Shown here piece after piece: positions 44,569 to 54,059 of a DNA stretch of 64,000 nt (positions within the stretch are counted from its first letter, which is position 1; each line of letters starts with the position of its first letter). A program made the translations under genes and the position numbers. The notes below the pieces were generated by a model. That model did no database searches. It saw only the letters and a list, made by a program, of their open reading frames with translations, and had not been told where the DNA came from. Origin of the DNA: Haloarcula rubripromontorii (GTDB lineage: Archaea; Halobacteriota; Halobacteria; Halobacteriales; Haloarculaceae); assembly GCF_001280425.1 (NCBI RefSeq), contig NZ_LIUF01000001.1:288867-352866 (forward strand). The letters are read 5' to 3'.

Positions 44569-45921
44569 TCAGTCGAGTAACGGCGTTCCGTCAGCTCGTG
44601 GTCCGAGTTGCGGGCCGAGCACGTCGGCGTCGGGGTCGATGACGCGGCGCTGCTCGTAGTCCGTCGAGCGCTCGACGGGCGTCCGGCCGATAGCGGTGAT
44701 CATGTCGGCGTACTCCTGAAACGACCGGAACTCGCCGTAGTCGCCGCCGGCGCGCTTGGTGATCTCTTCTGAGAGGATTGTCCCCATGAAGTCGTCGGCA
44801 CCGCAGGTGAGCATCTTCAGTCCCTGCGTGTCGCCGTATTTGACCCACGAGGCCTGGATGTGGTCGATGTTGTCGAGGAACAGTCTGGAGACGGCAATCA
44901 GCAGTTCGTCCTCGTCGACCGTCGCGCCGCCGTCAACCATGCCGCGCTCGTACAGCGGCGTTTCCTCGTGGACAAAGGATAGCGGGACGAACTCCGTAAT
45001 CGCGCCGGTCCGGTCCTGCAGGTCGCGGATGCGCTGGAGGTGCAACGCGCGGTGGCGTTCGTTCTCGACGTGGCCGTACATCATCGTCGAGGTCATATCG
45101 AGACCGACCGACGCGGCCGCCTCCATCGCTTCGAGCCACTCGTCGGTGCGTATCTTCCCCGGACAGATAACGTCACGAACCTCGTCGACGAGGATCTCGG
45201 CGGCCGTCCCGGGCACGCTGTCGAGACCGGCGTCTTTCAGTCGGCCGAACACCTCCTCGTAGGACCAGTCGGTGCCGCGGCGGGCGTGATAGGCCTCCTC
45301 GGGCGTCATCGAGTGGAGGTGGACGTTGCCGACGTTCATCGCGTCGAGCTGTTCGCAGTATGTGGCCGGGTCGGTCTCGTACTCCTCTGGCGAGCGGTAA
45401 TTCAGATCCCCGCGGTCACTCGACTCCAAGATCTCTCTGTGTTCGTCATCCAGCGCGAGCGCGGGGTGGAGTCCCGACACCGAACAGACCTCGTAGATGC
45501 CGCGGTCGAGGGCGTCTCGAACGATTTCGCGGGACTCGCTCGGTGTCTTCGTGAAGCCCCCGTGGTCCTCCTGGTAGTCGCTGCGGAACTGCTCGGAGCG
45601 GTCCTTGAAGTTACAGAACAGACAGCCCGTGTTACAGGCCGTCGTGACGTTGTTGTTGAGGTTCGCGACGAAGGTGACCTCGTCGCCGACGACCTCGGCG
45701 CGGCGGCGGTCGGCCGCTTCGAGTACCTGCTCTTTCCGGAAGTGGTCGATACCGTCCCGGTCGGTGCCCGTGGTGAAGAGTTCGACGGCGTCGTCGACTG
45801 TCAGTCGCGTCCCGTTTCTCGCCTTGGCGAGCGCGTTCTCGAACGACTGGTCAGTCGTCGGACGGTGCTCGAACTCGGTGGAGCCGTCCGGAGTACCGAC
45901 GGTCTCTGGGACGTCCGGCAT
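44569..45921 (-). CDS. cofH: FO synthase subunit CofH (radical SAM)
   Basis: 450 aa. Radical SAM motif CNTGCLFCNF (CX3CX2C, ~97). Further signatures are SGLHPALALDD, LHSMTPEEAYHARR, and VPGTAAEILVDEVR. It joins tyrosine-derived and diaminouracil parts in the first FO-forming step. An N-terminal acidic ~60 residues is typical of the halophilic protein. It reads towards cofG. The two genes therefore have separate promoters. Confidence 0.95.
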   Translation of the reverse strand: MPDVPETVGTPDGSTEFEHRPTTDQSFENALAKARNGTRLTVDDAVELFTTGTDRDGIDHFRKEQVLEAADRRRAEVVGDEVTFVANLNNNVTTACNTGCLFCNFKDRSEQFRSDYQEDHGGFTKTPSESREIVRDALDRGIYEVCSVSGLHPALALDDEHREILESSDRGDLNYRSPEEYETDPATYCEQLDAMNVGNVHLHSMTPEEAYHARRGTDWSYEEVFGRLKDAGLDSVPGTAAEILVDEVRDVICPGKIRTDEWLEAMEAAASVGLDMTSTMMYGHVENERHRALHLQRIRDLQDRTGAITEFVPLSFVHEETPLYERGMVDGGATVDEDELLIAVSRLFLDNIDHIQASWVKYGDTQGLKMLTCGADDFMGTILSEEITKRAGGDYGEFRSFQEYADMITAIGRTPVERSTDYEQRRVIDPDADVLGPQLGPRADGTPLLD

Positions 45922-46034
45922 TGCTGGACAGGAGGGAAAGAACGGTCAAAAGCGTATGGGTACGCACACGGCTCACAAGGTCGACAGGCCCCCGTGTTCC
46001 AGGACACAAGCGGCTGCAGTTCCGAGAGCGCTTA

Positions 46035-47051
46035 TCAGGTCGGCAACACACCGCCGACCCAGCCCGCCGTCTCGACGATAACCCAGGCGACGAAGACCGC
46101 ATAGGCGCACAGCAGCGCATACGATTCGAGTTCGCTCAACACGAGGTCGGTCCGGAGGACGGTAAACAGGAGAATCGTCGCCCCGGTCAGGACACCGAAC
46201 ATCGGCACGGCCATCGCAAAGTCAACGGTCCACGTACCGGCAATGAGAACGCCAAGCGGGATGGCGACGAGCAGGTCGAAGGTGTTCGAGCCGAGCACGT
46301 TTGCGAGCGACGTGACCCCGCGGTCGTCGCGGGCGGCTTTAACGCTGACGAGCGTGTCGGGGAGGCTCGTCGCCGCCGCGAGAATCGTCACGCCGAGCAG
46401 AAACTCCTGAACGCCGGCGGCCCGGCCAATGACGCCGACGGCGTGGACTAGATTCTCCACGGCCACGAGGATGACAGCCAGGCCCAGCAGGAGGAAGAGC
46501 CACTCCCGCCCGACCGAGATGTCGGCAGTCCAGTCCCTTTCGGGGTTGTGGTCGGCTGTATCCTGGTACTGGATGAAAACGTACAGCCCGTAGAGCGCGA
46601 GCGGAATCGCCGCCAGCGGCCGTGTGATGACGCCAGTGAGTGTGGCCTCGCCGGGGTAGTAGATGACCGCAAGCGCCATCGTGATCAGCAGGACCGAGAC
46701 GGCGAGCATGTAGAACTGCGCCTCCTTGTAGACGAGCGTCCGGCTCGCTTCGAGTTGGTCGTCCGTGGCAATGCCCGCGGCGGCGGGGATGATGAGAATG
46801 TTGAAGATAGCTGAACCGACGATTGCGCCGACGCCGAGCGGCATCGACCCGCCAAGCGCCGCGACGACGACGGTCGCGACCTCCGGGAAACTCGACCCGA
46901 CAGCAACAATTATCGCACCCTGGACAACTTCGGGGAGGCCGTAGTACGTCGCGAGCCGTTCGCTCGACGATTCGAGCCAATCGCTGCCTTTCCAGATTGC
47001 GACCGTCGCAGCGACGATGATCGCAGCCTCGACCAACAGACTGGAAGCCAT
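46035..47051 (-). CDS. Sodium/calcium exchanger family antiporter (CaCA)
   Basis: 338 aa, about ten TM helices, with two alpha-repeat ion sites: VGSSFPEVATVVVAALGG (~60) and AATSLPDTLVSVKAA (~220), plus GSAIFNILI and GSNTFDLLVA. These Glu/Asp residues bind Ca2+ and Na+. It exports Ca2+ or another divalent cation using Na+ or K+ gradients. Monocistronic, separate promoter; the next gene (purC) diverges with 142 bp between starts. Confidence 0.92.
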   Translation of the reverse strand: MASSLLVEAAIIVAATVAIWKGSDWLESSSERLATYYGLPEVVQGAIIVAVGSSFPEVATVVVAALGGSMPLGVGAIVGSAIFNILIIPAAAGIATDDQLEASRTLVYKEAQFYMLAVSVLLITMALAVIYYPGEATLTGVITRPLAAIPLALYGLYVFIQYQDTADHNPERDWTADISVGREWLFLLLGLAVILVAVENLVHAVGVIGRAAGVQEFLLGVTILAAATSLPDTLVSVKAARDDRGVTSLANVLGSNTFDLLVAIPLGVLIAGTWTVDFAMAVPMFGVLTGATILLFTVLRTDLVLSELESYALLCAYAVFVAWVIVETAGWVGGVLPT

Positions 47052-47193
47052 CAGCCAATCAGTCGACAGCCCGACGGAAAACGTTGCCTTCCGAGCGCGA
47101 GTGTAACGAATTTCGCTACCGCGAATCGCTTAAAAATAGTTACAGCCAACAGTATGAGAAACGTCTTTGTCCCCGGCGCGAAAGGCGGGCACA

Positions 47194-48228
47194 ATGACGA
47201 GCGTCAAGGAATTCCGCGTGGACGAACCGGCGACGGCCGAGGAACTGGGCCGCGGTGCGTTCGTGTTCACGGACGACTACTCTGTATTCGACTGGGGGAA
47301 GATGCCGGACCAGATCCCCGATAAGGGCGCGTCACTGTGTACGATGGGCGCGTACAACTTCCAGCTACTGGAGGAGAACCACGTCCCGACACACTACGAG
47401 GGCGTCAGGCTCTCCGACAGCGACGAGGTGGTAGACCTCGGCGAGGCGCTGTCGGCCGACGCCGCGCCAGAGGAGATGGTCATCGAACTCACGCAGGTCC
47501 CGGACCTGCCCTTCGAGAACGGCAGCTACGACTACGACGCCTACCACGCGGAGGCCGACGAGAACTACCTCATTCCCCTAGAGATTGTCTTCCGGAACCG
47601 GGTCGGCGTCGGGTCGTCGCTGCGGTCCCGCACGGAGCCCGCAGACCACGGCCTCGACTACGACACCTGGCCCGAGGAGGTCGTTGACCTGGACAAGCCA
47701 ATCGTCGAGTTTTCGACGAAATACGAGGAACAGGACCGCTACCTCGACCGCGAGGCGGCCGACCGCATCGCCGGGACGGCCGACATCGACCGCCTAGAGG
47801 AACTGGCCCGCGCGGTCAACCACATCGTCACCCAGCAGGCCGCCGAGGCCGACCTCGTCCACGAGGACGGGAAAATCGAGTGCCTGTACTACGACGGAGA
47901 GATACGCGTCGCCGACGTGGTCGGCACGTTCGACGAGAACCGCTTCTCCTACGGGGGCCAGCAGGTCTCGAAGGAGGTCATTCGCCAGTACCACAAGCGA
48001 ACTCAGCCCGAGTGGGTCGAGGCCGTGAGCGCGGCCAAACAGCAGGCCGACACAGAGGGCGTCGCCGACTGGAAATCCCTCTGTGCGGAGTCGCCACAGC
48101 CGCTCGAAGAGAACGTGATTCAGGTCGCGCGGGACCTCTACTGCGCCGGCACGAACGCCTACGTCGGCGGCGACGTGTTCGACGCGCCGTCGCTTGACGA
48201 GGCCGTCAGCGCCGCGGGCAAACTCTGA
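47194..48228 (+). CDS. purC: SAICAR synthase PurC
   Basis: 344 aa from ATG 47,194. It joins aspartate to CAIR in purine synthesis. [41 protein letters not shown] is conserved, as are [12 protein letters not shown] and [19 protein letters not shown]. Archaeal branch, longer than bacterial PurC (~240 aa). It is divergent from the CaCA gene and convergent with purU. Other pur genes lie within 5 kb, but are not an operon. Confidence 0.9.
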   Translation: MTSVKEFRVDEPATAEELGRGAFVFTDDYSVFDWGKMPDQIPDKGASLCTMGAYNFQLLEENHVPTHYEGVRLSDSDEVVDLGEALSADAAPEEMVIELTQVPDLPFENGSYDYDAYHAEADENYLIPLEIVFRNRVGVGSSLRSRTEPADHGLDYDTWPEEVVDLDKPIVEFSTKYEEQDRYLDREAADRIAGTADIDRLEELARAVNHIVTQQAAEADLVHEDGKIECLYYDGEIRVADVVGTFDENRFSYGGQQVSKEVIRQYHKRTQPEWVEAVSAAKQQADTEGVADWKSLCAESPQPLEENVIQVARDLYCAGTNAYVGGDVFDAPSLDEAVSAAGKL

Positions 48229-48252
48229 GTGGTTGAAAAGGATAGCGCGTTT

Positions 48253-49227
48253 TCAGTCGTCAGCCTCTATCTCACCGTCGTCCTCGGCGACGAACTCGCC
48301 GAGGCCGTCGATGGGACGGTCAGGGTTCAACTGGTCGAGTTTCTCCGGTGCACCAAGCTGGGCCGAGGTCTCCTCTGGGTCCCGCAGTTTCGTCCGGCCG
48401 CGGTGGACGTTCACCTCGTCGTTGAGGTGGAGCTTGATGGCTTCGATGAGCGCCTCGGCTTCCAGCGGCTGGCCGATCTGCTGGAGTTCTTCTTCGGTGG
48501 CGTCGTCCGGGACGTTGAAAGCGCGCTGGGTGATGATCGGCCCCTGGTCCAGATCCGTCGTCACGTAGTGGGCGGTGACGCCGGCGATGCGGACGCCCTC
48601 CTCGATAGCCTGCATATATGCGGACGCGCCGGGGAAGGCGGGCAGCAGGCTCGGGTGGACGTTGATGATGCGGCTCTCGTAGCGGAAGACGACGTCGGGC
48701 GAGAGGATGCGCATGTACCGGGCCAGCGCGATGAGGTCGGCGTCGTACTGCGCGAGCAAGTCAAGCAACTGGTCCTCGTCCGGCGTCCCCTTCTCGTCGC
48801 CGATATCGTGGAACGGAACGTCGTATTTGGCCGCCAGCGGTTCGAGGTCGTCGTGGTTCCCGATGACCACCTCGATGTCGGCTCCGAGGTCGCCGTTGGC
48901 CCACGCCTCGAACAGCGCTTCCAGACAGTGTGACTCCTTCGTGACGAGAACGGCGATGGTCTGGGTCTCGCGGTCGGCGGGGAACCGGACCTGCACGTCA
49001 ACGCCGAGGTCGTCACCGAGGTCGGTGAGGTCTTCGCGGAGTTTCTCCTCCGTCGTCACCATCTCGGACGTGTCGACGCGCATGGTCATCCGGAAGACCC
49101 CCTCCCGAACGGCCTGGTCGAGGTCCTCGATGTTGATACTGCGCTCGAACAGCAGCGAAGTCACTTCGGCGATGAGACCCGTGTCGTCCTCACCGACGAC
49201 TGTAATCTCGGTCAAATCGCGCGTCAC
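48253..49227 (-). CDS. purU: Formyltetrahydrofolate deformylase PurU
   Basis: 324 aa from GTG 49,227; upstream ATG 49,305 is not in a plausible N-terminus. Residues ~1-85 form an ACT regulatory domain (ITVVGEDDTGLIAEVTSLLFER). The formyltransferase-type domain (~90-280) has VVIGNHDDLEPLAA, ALARYMRILSP, INVHPSLLPAFPGASAY and GVTAHYVTTDLDQGPII. It hydrolyses formyl-THF and supplies formate for PurT-type purine synthesis. About 40 acidic residues at the C-terminus extend it beyond bacterial PurU (280 aa). Confidence 0.92.
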   Translation of the reverse strand: MTRDLTEITVVGEDDTGLIAEVTSLLFERSINIEDLDQAVREGVFRMTMRVDTSEMVTTEEKLREDLTDLGDDLGVDVQVRFPADRETQTIAVLVTKESHCLEALFEAWANGDLGADIEVVIGNHDDLEPLAAKYDVPFHDIGDEKGTPDEDQLLDLLAQYDADLIALARYMRILSPDVVFRYESRIINVHPSLLPAFPGASAYMQAIEEGVRIAGVTAHYVTTDLDQGPIITQRAFNVPDDATEEELQQIGQPLEAEALIEAIKLHLNDEVNVHRGRTKLRDPEETSAQLGAPEKLDQLNPDRPIDGLGEFVAEDDGEIEADD

Positions 49228-49356
49228 GATACCCACCTCCGGACGGCGTCGTGATTCATTTGACGCAGAGTCGGCAGTCCCACGGCAAAAGCCTTCGTTT
49301 TCCACCGAGCGTGGCCACCAACCATTTGTGTATCAGTCCGTGAGTGTCCGGTCGTG

Positions 49357-50232
49357 ATGAGTGATTCGCCGACCGTTATCTGTGCCCAGCCAGACGCTGG
49401 CGAGCGCGCAGAGACAGCCGACGCGCTTGCCGACGCCGGACTCGCTGTCGAGGAAGTCGGGTCCGTCGAGACGCTGACCGAAGCACTTGACCGGTCGGTC
49501 GACTGCGTTGTGACAGCCTTCGACTTCCCGGACGGCGACGGGTTCGACGTGGTAGACGCGGTCCGTTCGGTGAACCCGGCCTGTGTAGTGGCTCTCTATA
49601 CGGAACACGCACCGTCAGATCTCCCCCGCGGCAGTCCCGAGCAGGTCGTCGAATACGTGCCGCGGACGGTCCCAGAATCCCGGGAGCGGCTTGCAGATGT
49701 CGCAGCCATGGCTGCCGCCGAGGGAACGCAGGCAGCCTATCCAGTTCCAGAGACTGAGACCGAACGGCTGGCAGCCGTCGAGCGGTACGATGTCGACCAG
49801 CTGGCGGCGCTCGACGCGTTCGACCGGCTGACGGCACTTATGAACAGCCACTTCGACATCGACGTGGCCTTTGTTGGCCTCATGGACGAACACGAGGAGC
49901 GGTTCGTGGCGTGTGAGGGAGCCAACTGGCGGACCCTCGCCCGCGAGGACACCATCTGCACCCACACGATTCTCACGGACGAGACCATGGTCGTCGAAGA
50001 CACCCACGAAGACCCACGCTTCGCCGAGGTGGATGCGCTGAAACAGCTCGACATCAGGTCCTACGCCGGCGTCCGACTTACAGACGAGGAAGGGAATGCA
50101 ATCGGTGCCGTCTGTTGCACCGACAGCGAACCACGGCGCTACACGCAGGCAGAGCTAGACGACCTCCAGCGGTTCGCTGCCGAGGTCAAGGAACAACTGC
50201 TGTTTCGACGACAGCTGCAGGAGGATGCCTGA
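49357..50232 (+). CDS. Receiver-like + GAF domain protein
   Basis: 291 aa from ATG 49,357 (GTG 49,354 possible). N-terminal receiver-like domain (~5-115) keeps the central Asp region (VVTAFDFPDGDGFDVVDAV) but lacks the acid pair after the first strand (ICAQPDAGER), so phosphorylation is doubtful. A C-terminal GAF domain (~150-285: FDIDVAFVGLMDEHEERFVAC, VVEDTHEDPRFAEV, GNAIGAVCC) follows. It binds an unknown ligand and is translationally coupled to the next gene (TGATG), suggesting a two-protein sensor. Confidence 0.86.
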   Translation: MSDSPTVICAQPDAGERAETADALADAGLAVEEVGSVETLTEALDRSVDCVVTAFDFPDGDGFDVVDAVRSVNPACVVALYTEHAPSDLPRGSPEQVVEYVPRTVPESRERLADVAAMAAAEGTQAAYPVPETETERLAAVERYDVDQLAALDAFDRLTALMNSHFDIDVAFVGLMDEHEERFVACEGANWRTLAREDTICTHTILTDETMVVEDTHEDPRFAEVDALKQLDIRSYAGVRLTDEEGNAIGAVCCTDSEPRRYTQAELDDLQRFAAEVKEQLLFRRQLQEDA

Positions 50233-50897
50233 TGTCTCAGCGACGAGACGAGCCGTACACGTTCGACGGACTGCCACTGAATCCGGTCGAACCGGGGACG
50301 AGCTTGCTCGTGACCGGCCCCGTTCTGAGCGGGGCGCGGGAGATGGGACTGCGGCTGCTCTGTAGCTCCGACGCCGACGGCGGGACCGTCCTCGTCGCGA
50401 CGGACAGCGACGCCACGACGATATTGGAGGATTTCGGGCGCCACGGCGGCGTCCTCGACCGCGACCGGGTCCGTGTCATCGACTGCGCACAGGAGAGCAG
50501 CGAGCTGCCGGAAGACAGCGTTTCGGCGGTCAACACGCCGGCGGACCTGACCGGTATCGGTATCGAGTACTCCGGCCAGTACGAGTCGACGTACGCCAGC
50601 GGCTACACGCGGGTCCGGACCGGTATCATCACGCTGACGCCGCTGCTCGTCTACAGCGACGACGTGAGGGCGGTGTACCGGTTCCTCAACACCATCACCG
50701 GTCGAATCGGAACCGCAGACGGCCTCGGCGTCTGCGTGCTCGACCCGGACGCCCACGAGGAGCAGGTCGTCGAAAGCGTGGCACAGTTCTTCGACGGGCG
50801 AGTCGACGTTCGCGCAGACCGGGAAGACTTCGAACTCCGCGTGACCGGCCTGCGCGACCAGTCGACCGACTGGACGCCGGTCAGTGCCGGGACCTGA
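50232..50897 (+). CDS. Degenerate RAD55/KaiC-like protein, coupled to GAF protein
   Basis: 221 aa. The RecA/RAD55-type beta-alpha order is visible (VTGPVLSGAREMGLRLLCSS at the P-loop position, TVLVATDSDA, RVRVIDCAQ, LGVCVLDPDAHEE), but the GxxxxGKS nucleotide loop is absent, so ATP hydrolysis is unlikely. Similar proteins in haloarchaea sit beside GAF/receiver proteins. The start overlaps the previous stop by one base. It probably acts as a signalling partner, though not proven. Confidence 0.75.
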   Translation: MSQRRDEPYTFDGLPLNPVEPGTSLLVTGPVLSGAREMGLRLLCSSDADGGTVLVATDSDATTILEDFGRHGGVLDRDRVRVIDCAQESSELPEDSVSAVNTPADLTGIGIEYSGQYESTYASGYTRVRTGIITLTPLLVYSDDVRAVYRFLNTITGRIGTADGLGVCVLDPDAHEEQVVESVAQFFDGRVDVRADREDFELRVTGLRDQSTDWTPVSAGT

Positions 50898-50948
50898 GCT
50901 GTCGGGAGAACACAAGCGTTTTCTCTGCTGCCCGCTCGCTTGCCAGTA

Positions 50949-51203
50949 ATGACTGCCTTTACCGCGACCGTCACGGTCCGACTCAAGCGGGGCGTTCTCG
51001 ACCCCGAGGCCGAGACGACACAGCGCTCACTGGAACGCCTCGGTTTCGACCTGAACGACCTCCGCTCGGCGGACGTGTTCGAACTCGACCTCGACGCCGA
51101 CAGCGCCGAGGACGCGGCCGAACGCGCCGAAGAGATGGCCGAGCGACTCCTCGCGAATCCCACGATTCACGACTACGACATCGAGGTGACCGACGCAGAA
51201 TGA
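50949..51203 (+). CDS. purS: Phosphoribosylformylglycinamidine synthase subunit PurS
   Basis: 84 aa from ATG 50,949. FTATVTVRLKRGVLDPEAET...LGFDLNDLRSADVFELDLDAD, the typical small dimer that links PurQ and PurL. It lies 52 bp before purQ on the same strand. purL is not in the window. Confidence 0.94.
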   Translation: MTAFTATVTVRLKRGVLDPEAETTQRSLERLGFDLNDLRSADVFELDLDADSAEDAAERAEEMAERLLANPTIHDYDIEVTDAE

Positions 51204-51255
51204 CTATCGCCTCGAAACTGACGGCGATAGTCGGTTCCCACGCGAGGTGGTCACT

Positions 51256-51933
51256 GTGACCATCGCCGTCATCCAGTTCGGCGGCTCGAACTGCGACCGT
51301 GACTCCGTCCAAGCGCTGGAGTCACTGGGCTTCGACGCCGAACTCGTCTGGCACGAAGACGGGCTTCCCGAGGACGTCGACGGCGTTGTCCTCCCCGGCG
51401 GTTTCTCCTACGGGGATTATCTCCGTGCCGGCGCGATGGCCGCCCGCTCGCCGATCATGGCCGAAGTCCGCGAAGCCGCGAGCGAGGGAACGCCGGTACT
51501 TGGCATCTGCAATGGCGCACAGGTCGGCTGTGAGTCGTCGCTGACTCCCGGCGCGTTCACGACGAACGAGAGCGCTCGCTTCCAGTGTGAACACGTCTAC
51601 CTGCGCGTCGAGAACGCCGACACGCCCTGGACCAGCCAGTACGAAGAGGGTGAGGTCGTGGAACTCCCCATCGCTCACGGCGAAGGCCGATACGAGATCA
51701 CCGACGAGCGGCTGGATGAACTCGAAACCGAGGGCCGAATCCTGTTCAAGTACTGTGACGAGGACGGAACCGTCACACCCGAAGCGAACCCGAACGGCTC
51801 GAAGCACAGCGTGGCCGGCGTCACCGGCGACTCCGAACACGTCGCTGTCATGATGCCCCATCCGGAGCGTGCAACACTATCGGACCTCGGTCGGACCGAC
51901 GGCCAAGGCGTGCTCGCGGGCTTCCCCGAGTAA
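51256..51933 (+). CDS. purQ: Phosphoribosylformylglycinamidine synthase subunit PurQ
   Basis: 225 aa from GTG 51,256. Class I glutamine amidotransferase: VIQFGGSNCDRDS, VLPGGFSYGDYLRAGAMAA, nucleophile Cys in PVLGICNGAQVG, His-Glu pair in MMPHPER. It feeds ammonia from glutamine to PurL. Follows purS. Confidence 0.95.
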   Translation: MTIAVIQFGGSNCDRDSVQALESLGFDAELVWHEDGLPEDVDGVVLPGGFSYGDYLRAGAMAARSPIMAEVREAASEGTPVLGICNGAQVGCESSLTPGAFTTNESARFQCEHVYLRVENADTPWTSQYEEGEVVELPIAHGEGRYEITDERLDELETEGRILFKYCDEDGTVTPEANPNGSKHSVAGVTGDSEHVAVMMPHPERATLSDLGRTDGQGVLAGFPE

Positions 51934-52090
51934 CGTTCATAGACCCGCTTGTCACCGCGACAGTTTCCCATGTGACTGTAAGGCACCCGAACAGCCGTGT
52001 GGCTATCTGGGTTTGTTCCAAAGGGGAAGGGACCAGCGGAGCGTGTGACATAGTCCGGCGGTCCCTACAGTGGCTTTGGCGGTCAAGCCG

Positions 52091-52098
52091 TATAAATA
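52091..52098 (+). promoter_or_regulatory. Orphan TATA box
   Basis: TATAAATA preceded by GCCG, a good haloarchaeal TATA element, without an assigned gene downstream. Transcription would begin near 52,118-52,124. Confidence 0.45.
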
Positions 52099-52351
52099 CA
52101 CGCGTACCGGAGTGGAAGTGAAATCGAGGCAGACAAAGCGTTTGGCTGCGGCTGGTGGCAGTAGAGCGCGCCAGTCGCTCGCGTCCGCTCTCCGCAACGG
52201 TTCATCGCTGACGGAACGGGATCACCCTCGATTCGTGTCTACAAGTGGCTACGCTGTCGCAGGTGTCTTGCAGGACGACGAGCCACAGGGGTCGCCATCG
52301 CTTTCGCACAGGTGGCCTAACGGAACGGATACGACGGTTTATTCAGCATAA

Positions 52352-52360
52352 ATTATATTT
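52352..52360 (+). promoter_or_regulatory. TATA box of tupA
   Basis: ATTATATTT lies ~28 bp before the ATG at 52,384, consistent with a leaderless mRNA for the tungstate transporter. Confidence 0.6.
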
Positions 52361-52383
52361 GCTATTAGGTCAACGATATATCT

Positions 52384-53340
52384 ATGCCGATACAACGAAG
52401 AGAGTTCATTGCGGCGATAGGGACCGGGGCGTTAGCAACTACCGCCGGGTGCGCCCAGTCCGGGGACAGCAGTGGCCAGACCGAAGCGGCAGCGGAATCC
52501 GGAGGGGGCAGTCAGCCAGGGGTGTCCGGCGAGACTCTGACGCTTACCACGACGACAAGCACGTACGACACGGGCTTGCTCGACGAGATTCACCCCGATT
52601 TCGAGGACATGTACGGGGTGTCCGTCGACGCGGTCGCACAAGGGACCGGGGCGGCCCTCGAATCGGCCCGTAACGGTGACTCGGACATAGTGATGGTCCA
52701 CGCCCGCGGCCTCGAAGACGAGTTCATGCGCAACGGGTACGGGGTCAACCGCCGAGACCTGATGTTCAACGACTTCGTCATCGTCGGCCCCGAAAGCGAC
52801 CCGGCAGGGATTCAGGGCATGGGATCGGCGACCGAGGCGCTGACCGCTATCGCCGAGTCGGAGGCCCAGTTCGTCTCGCGCGGGGACAACTCCGGCACCC
52901 ATACGAAGGAACTCAACCTCTGGGAGGCGGCGGGAACCGAGCCGGGCGGCGACTGGTATCAGGAGACCGGGACCGGGATGGGAGAGGCGCTGAACGTCGC
53001 CAATCAGCAGGGGGCGTACACGCTCTCAGACCGCGGGACGTACATTTCCCAGCGCTCGGAAATCGACCTCGTCATCCTGGTGCAAGGACCCATCGAGGAC
53101 GGGCCGGAAATCCTCGCGAACCCCTACGGGATTATGGCGGTCAACCCCGGCGTCCACGACAACGCCAACTACGACCTCGCGATGGCCTACATCGGGTGGA
53201 TTACCAGCCCAGACACTCAGGACGCGATTTCGAACTATCAGGTCAACGGGGAACAGTTGTTCTTCCCCGAAGCCGTCTCCGAAAACCCAGACTTCCAGCA
53301 GTACGTTCCGGAGGGGTGGAGTAGCGACTCCGACGGGTAA
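52384..53340 (+). CDS. tupA: Tungstate ABC transporter substrate-binding lipoprotein TupA
   Basis: 318 aa. Tat signal [19 protein letters not shown] with lipobox (AGC), then a Ser/Glu/Gly linker. [40 protein letters not shown] and [14 protein letters not shown] match the TupA family; ModA/WtpA differ. Oxyanion (tungstate) binding uses the TTTS loop. Followed by tupB with 2 bp between stop and start. In haloarchaea, tungsten enters aldehyde ferredoxin oxidoreductases. Confidence 0.9.
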   Translation: MPIQRREFIAAIGTGALATTAGCAQSGDSSGQTEAAAESGGGSQPGVSGETLTLTTTTSTYDTGLLDEIHPDFEDMYGVSVDAVAQGTGAALESARNGDSDIVMVHARGLEDEFMRNGYGVNRRDLMFNDFVIVGPESDPAGIQGMGSATEALTAIAESEAQFVSRGDNSGTHTKELNLWEAAGTEPGGDWYQETGTGMGEALNVANQQGAYTLSDRGTYISQRSEIDLVILVQGPIEDGPEILANPYGIMAVNPGVHDNANYDLAMAYIGWITSPDTQDAISNYQVNGEQLFFPEAVSENPDFQQYVPEGWSSDSDG

Positions 53341-53342
53341 GC

Positions 53343-54059
53343 GTGCCACTCGAGTCAGTCGGATACCTGCCGATGGCCGTGGTCGACCTTCCGTTCCGGG
53401 ACGGCTACGTCTCGAGTATCATCTACGTCTCGCTGTACGTGAGCATCATCGCCGTGACGCTGAGCACGCTGTTCAGCATCCCGGTGGCTATCGTGATGGG
53501 CTTTGCCGACTTTCCAGGCAAGCAGTTCGTGAAATCCGTCATCAACACGGGGATGGGGTTTCCCAGCGTGGTCGTCGGCCTCCTCGTGTTGTTTGCCGTC
53601 TCCAATCAGGGACCGCTGGGGACGCTGGAGCTGATATTCACCAAGGAGGCGATGATTATGTCCCAGTTCGTCCTCGCGACGCCGCCGATTACGGCCATCA
53701 GCCTCGCGGCCATCAGCGGCGTCGACGAGAACGTCCGGGACGCCGCACACGTCCTCGGCGGGACGCGCGTCGACGTTGCGCTGGTCGTACTCAAGGAAGC
53801 GCGGTACGGGATTGCGACGGCGGTGCTTGCGGGCTTTGGCCGCGCCATCAGCGAAGTCGGGTCCGTGCTCATCGTCGGCGGAAATATCACGAGCGCGAGC
53901 GGCATCTCGAAAACACGGACGCTAACGACCGCGATTCAACTCGAAGCCCGGCAGGGCCAGTATGAGACGGCGATGATACTCGGAGCGGTGTTGGTCGCGC
54001 TCGTGTTGACGATCAACGCCGTAGTCGTCCGGTTGGGCGACCAGGAGGTGCAACGCTGA
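53343..54059 (+). CDS. tupB: Tungstate ABC transporter permease TupB
   Basis: 238 aa from GTG 53,343. About five or six TM helices; the EAA-type loop [27 protein letters not shown] contacts TupC. Family length ~230 aa. The stop overlaps the tupC ATG. Confidence 0.92.
   Translation: MPLESVGYLPMAVVDLPFRDGYVSSIIYVSLYVSIIAVTLSTLFSIPVAIVMGFADFPGKQFVKSVINTGMGFPSVVVGLLVLFAVSNQGPLGTLELIFTKEAMIMSQFVLATPPITAISLAAISGVDENVRDAAHVLGGTRVDVALVVLKEARYGIATAVLAGFGRAISEVGSVLIVGGNITSASGISKTRTLTTAIQLEARQGQYETAMILGAVLVALVLTINAVVVRLGDQEVQR

Larger units (their letters stand above)
51934..52383. other. Non-coding region between purQ and tupA, with an orphan promoter
   Basis: No convincing gene in 450 bp. A strong TATA-like TATAAATA at 52,091-52,098 is not followed at 25-30 bp by any recognised start codon in a credible frame. 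The region just downstream has an AGAGCG/CGCTCT inverted arm pair near 52,173-52,201. A small RNA or a short unrecognised protein may begin near 52,120. The tupA promoter lies at the right end. Confidence 0.5.

Noticed and set aside
52070..52351. 93-codon plus-strand frame in the purQ-tupA gap
   Set aside because: It starts upstream of the TATA box and has a basic, Ser-rich composition; a small RNA is as likely.
52384..53340. Phosphate-binding PstS
   Set aside because: TTTS-type start and partner genes match TupA; no PstA/PstB/PhoU nearby.
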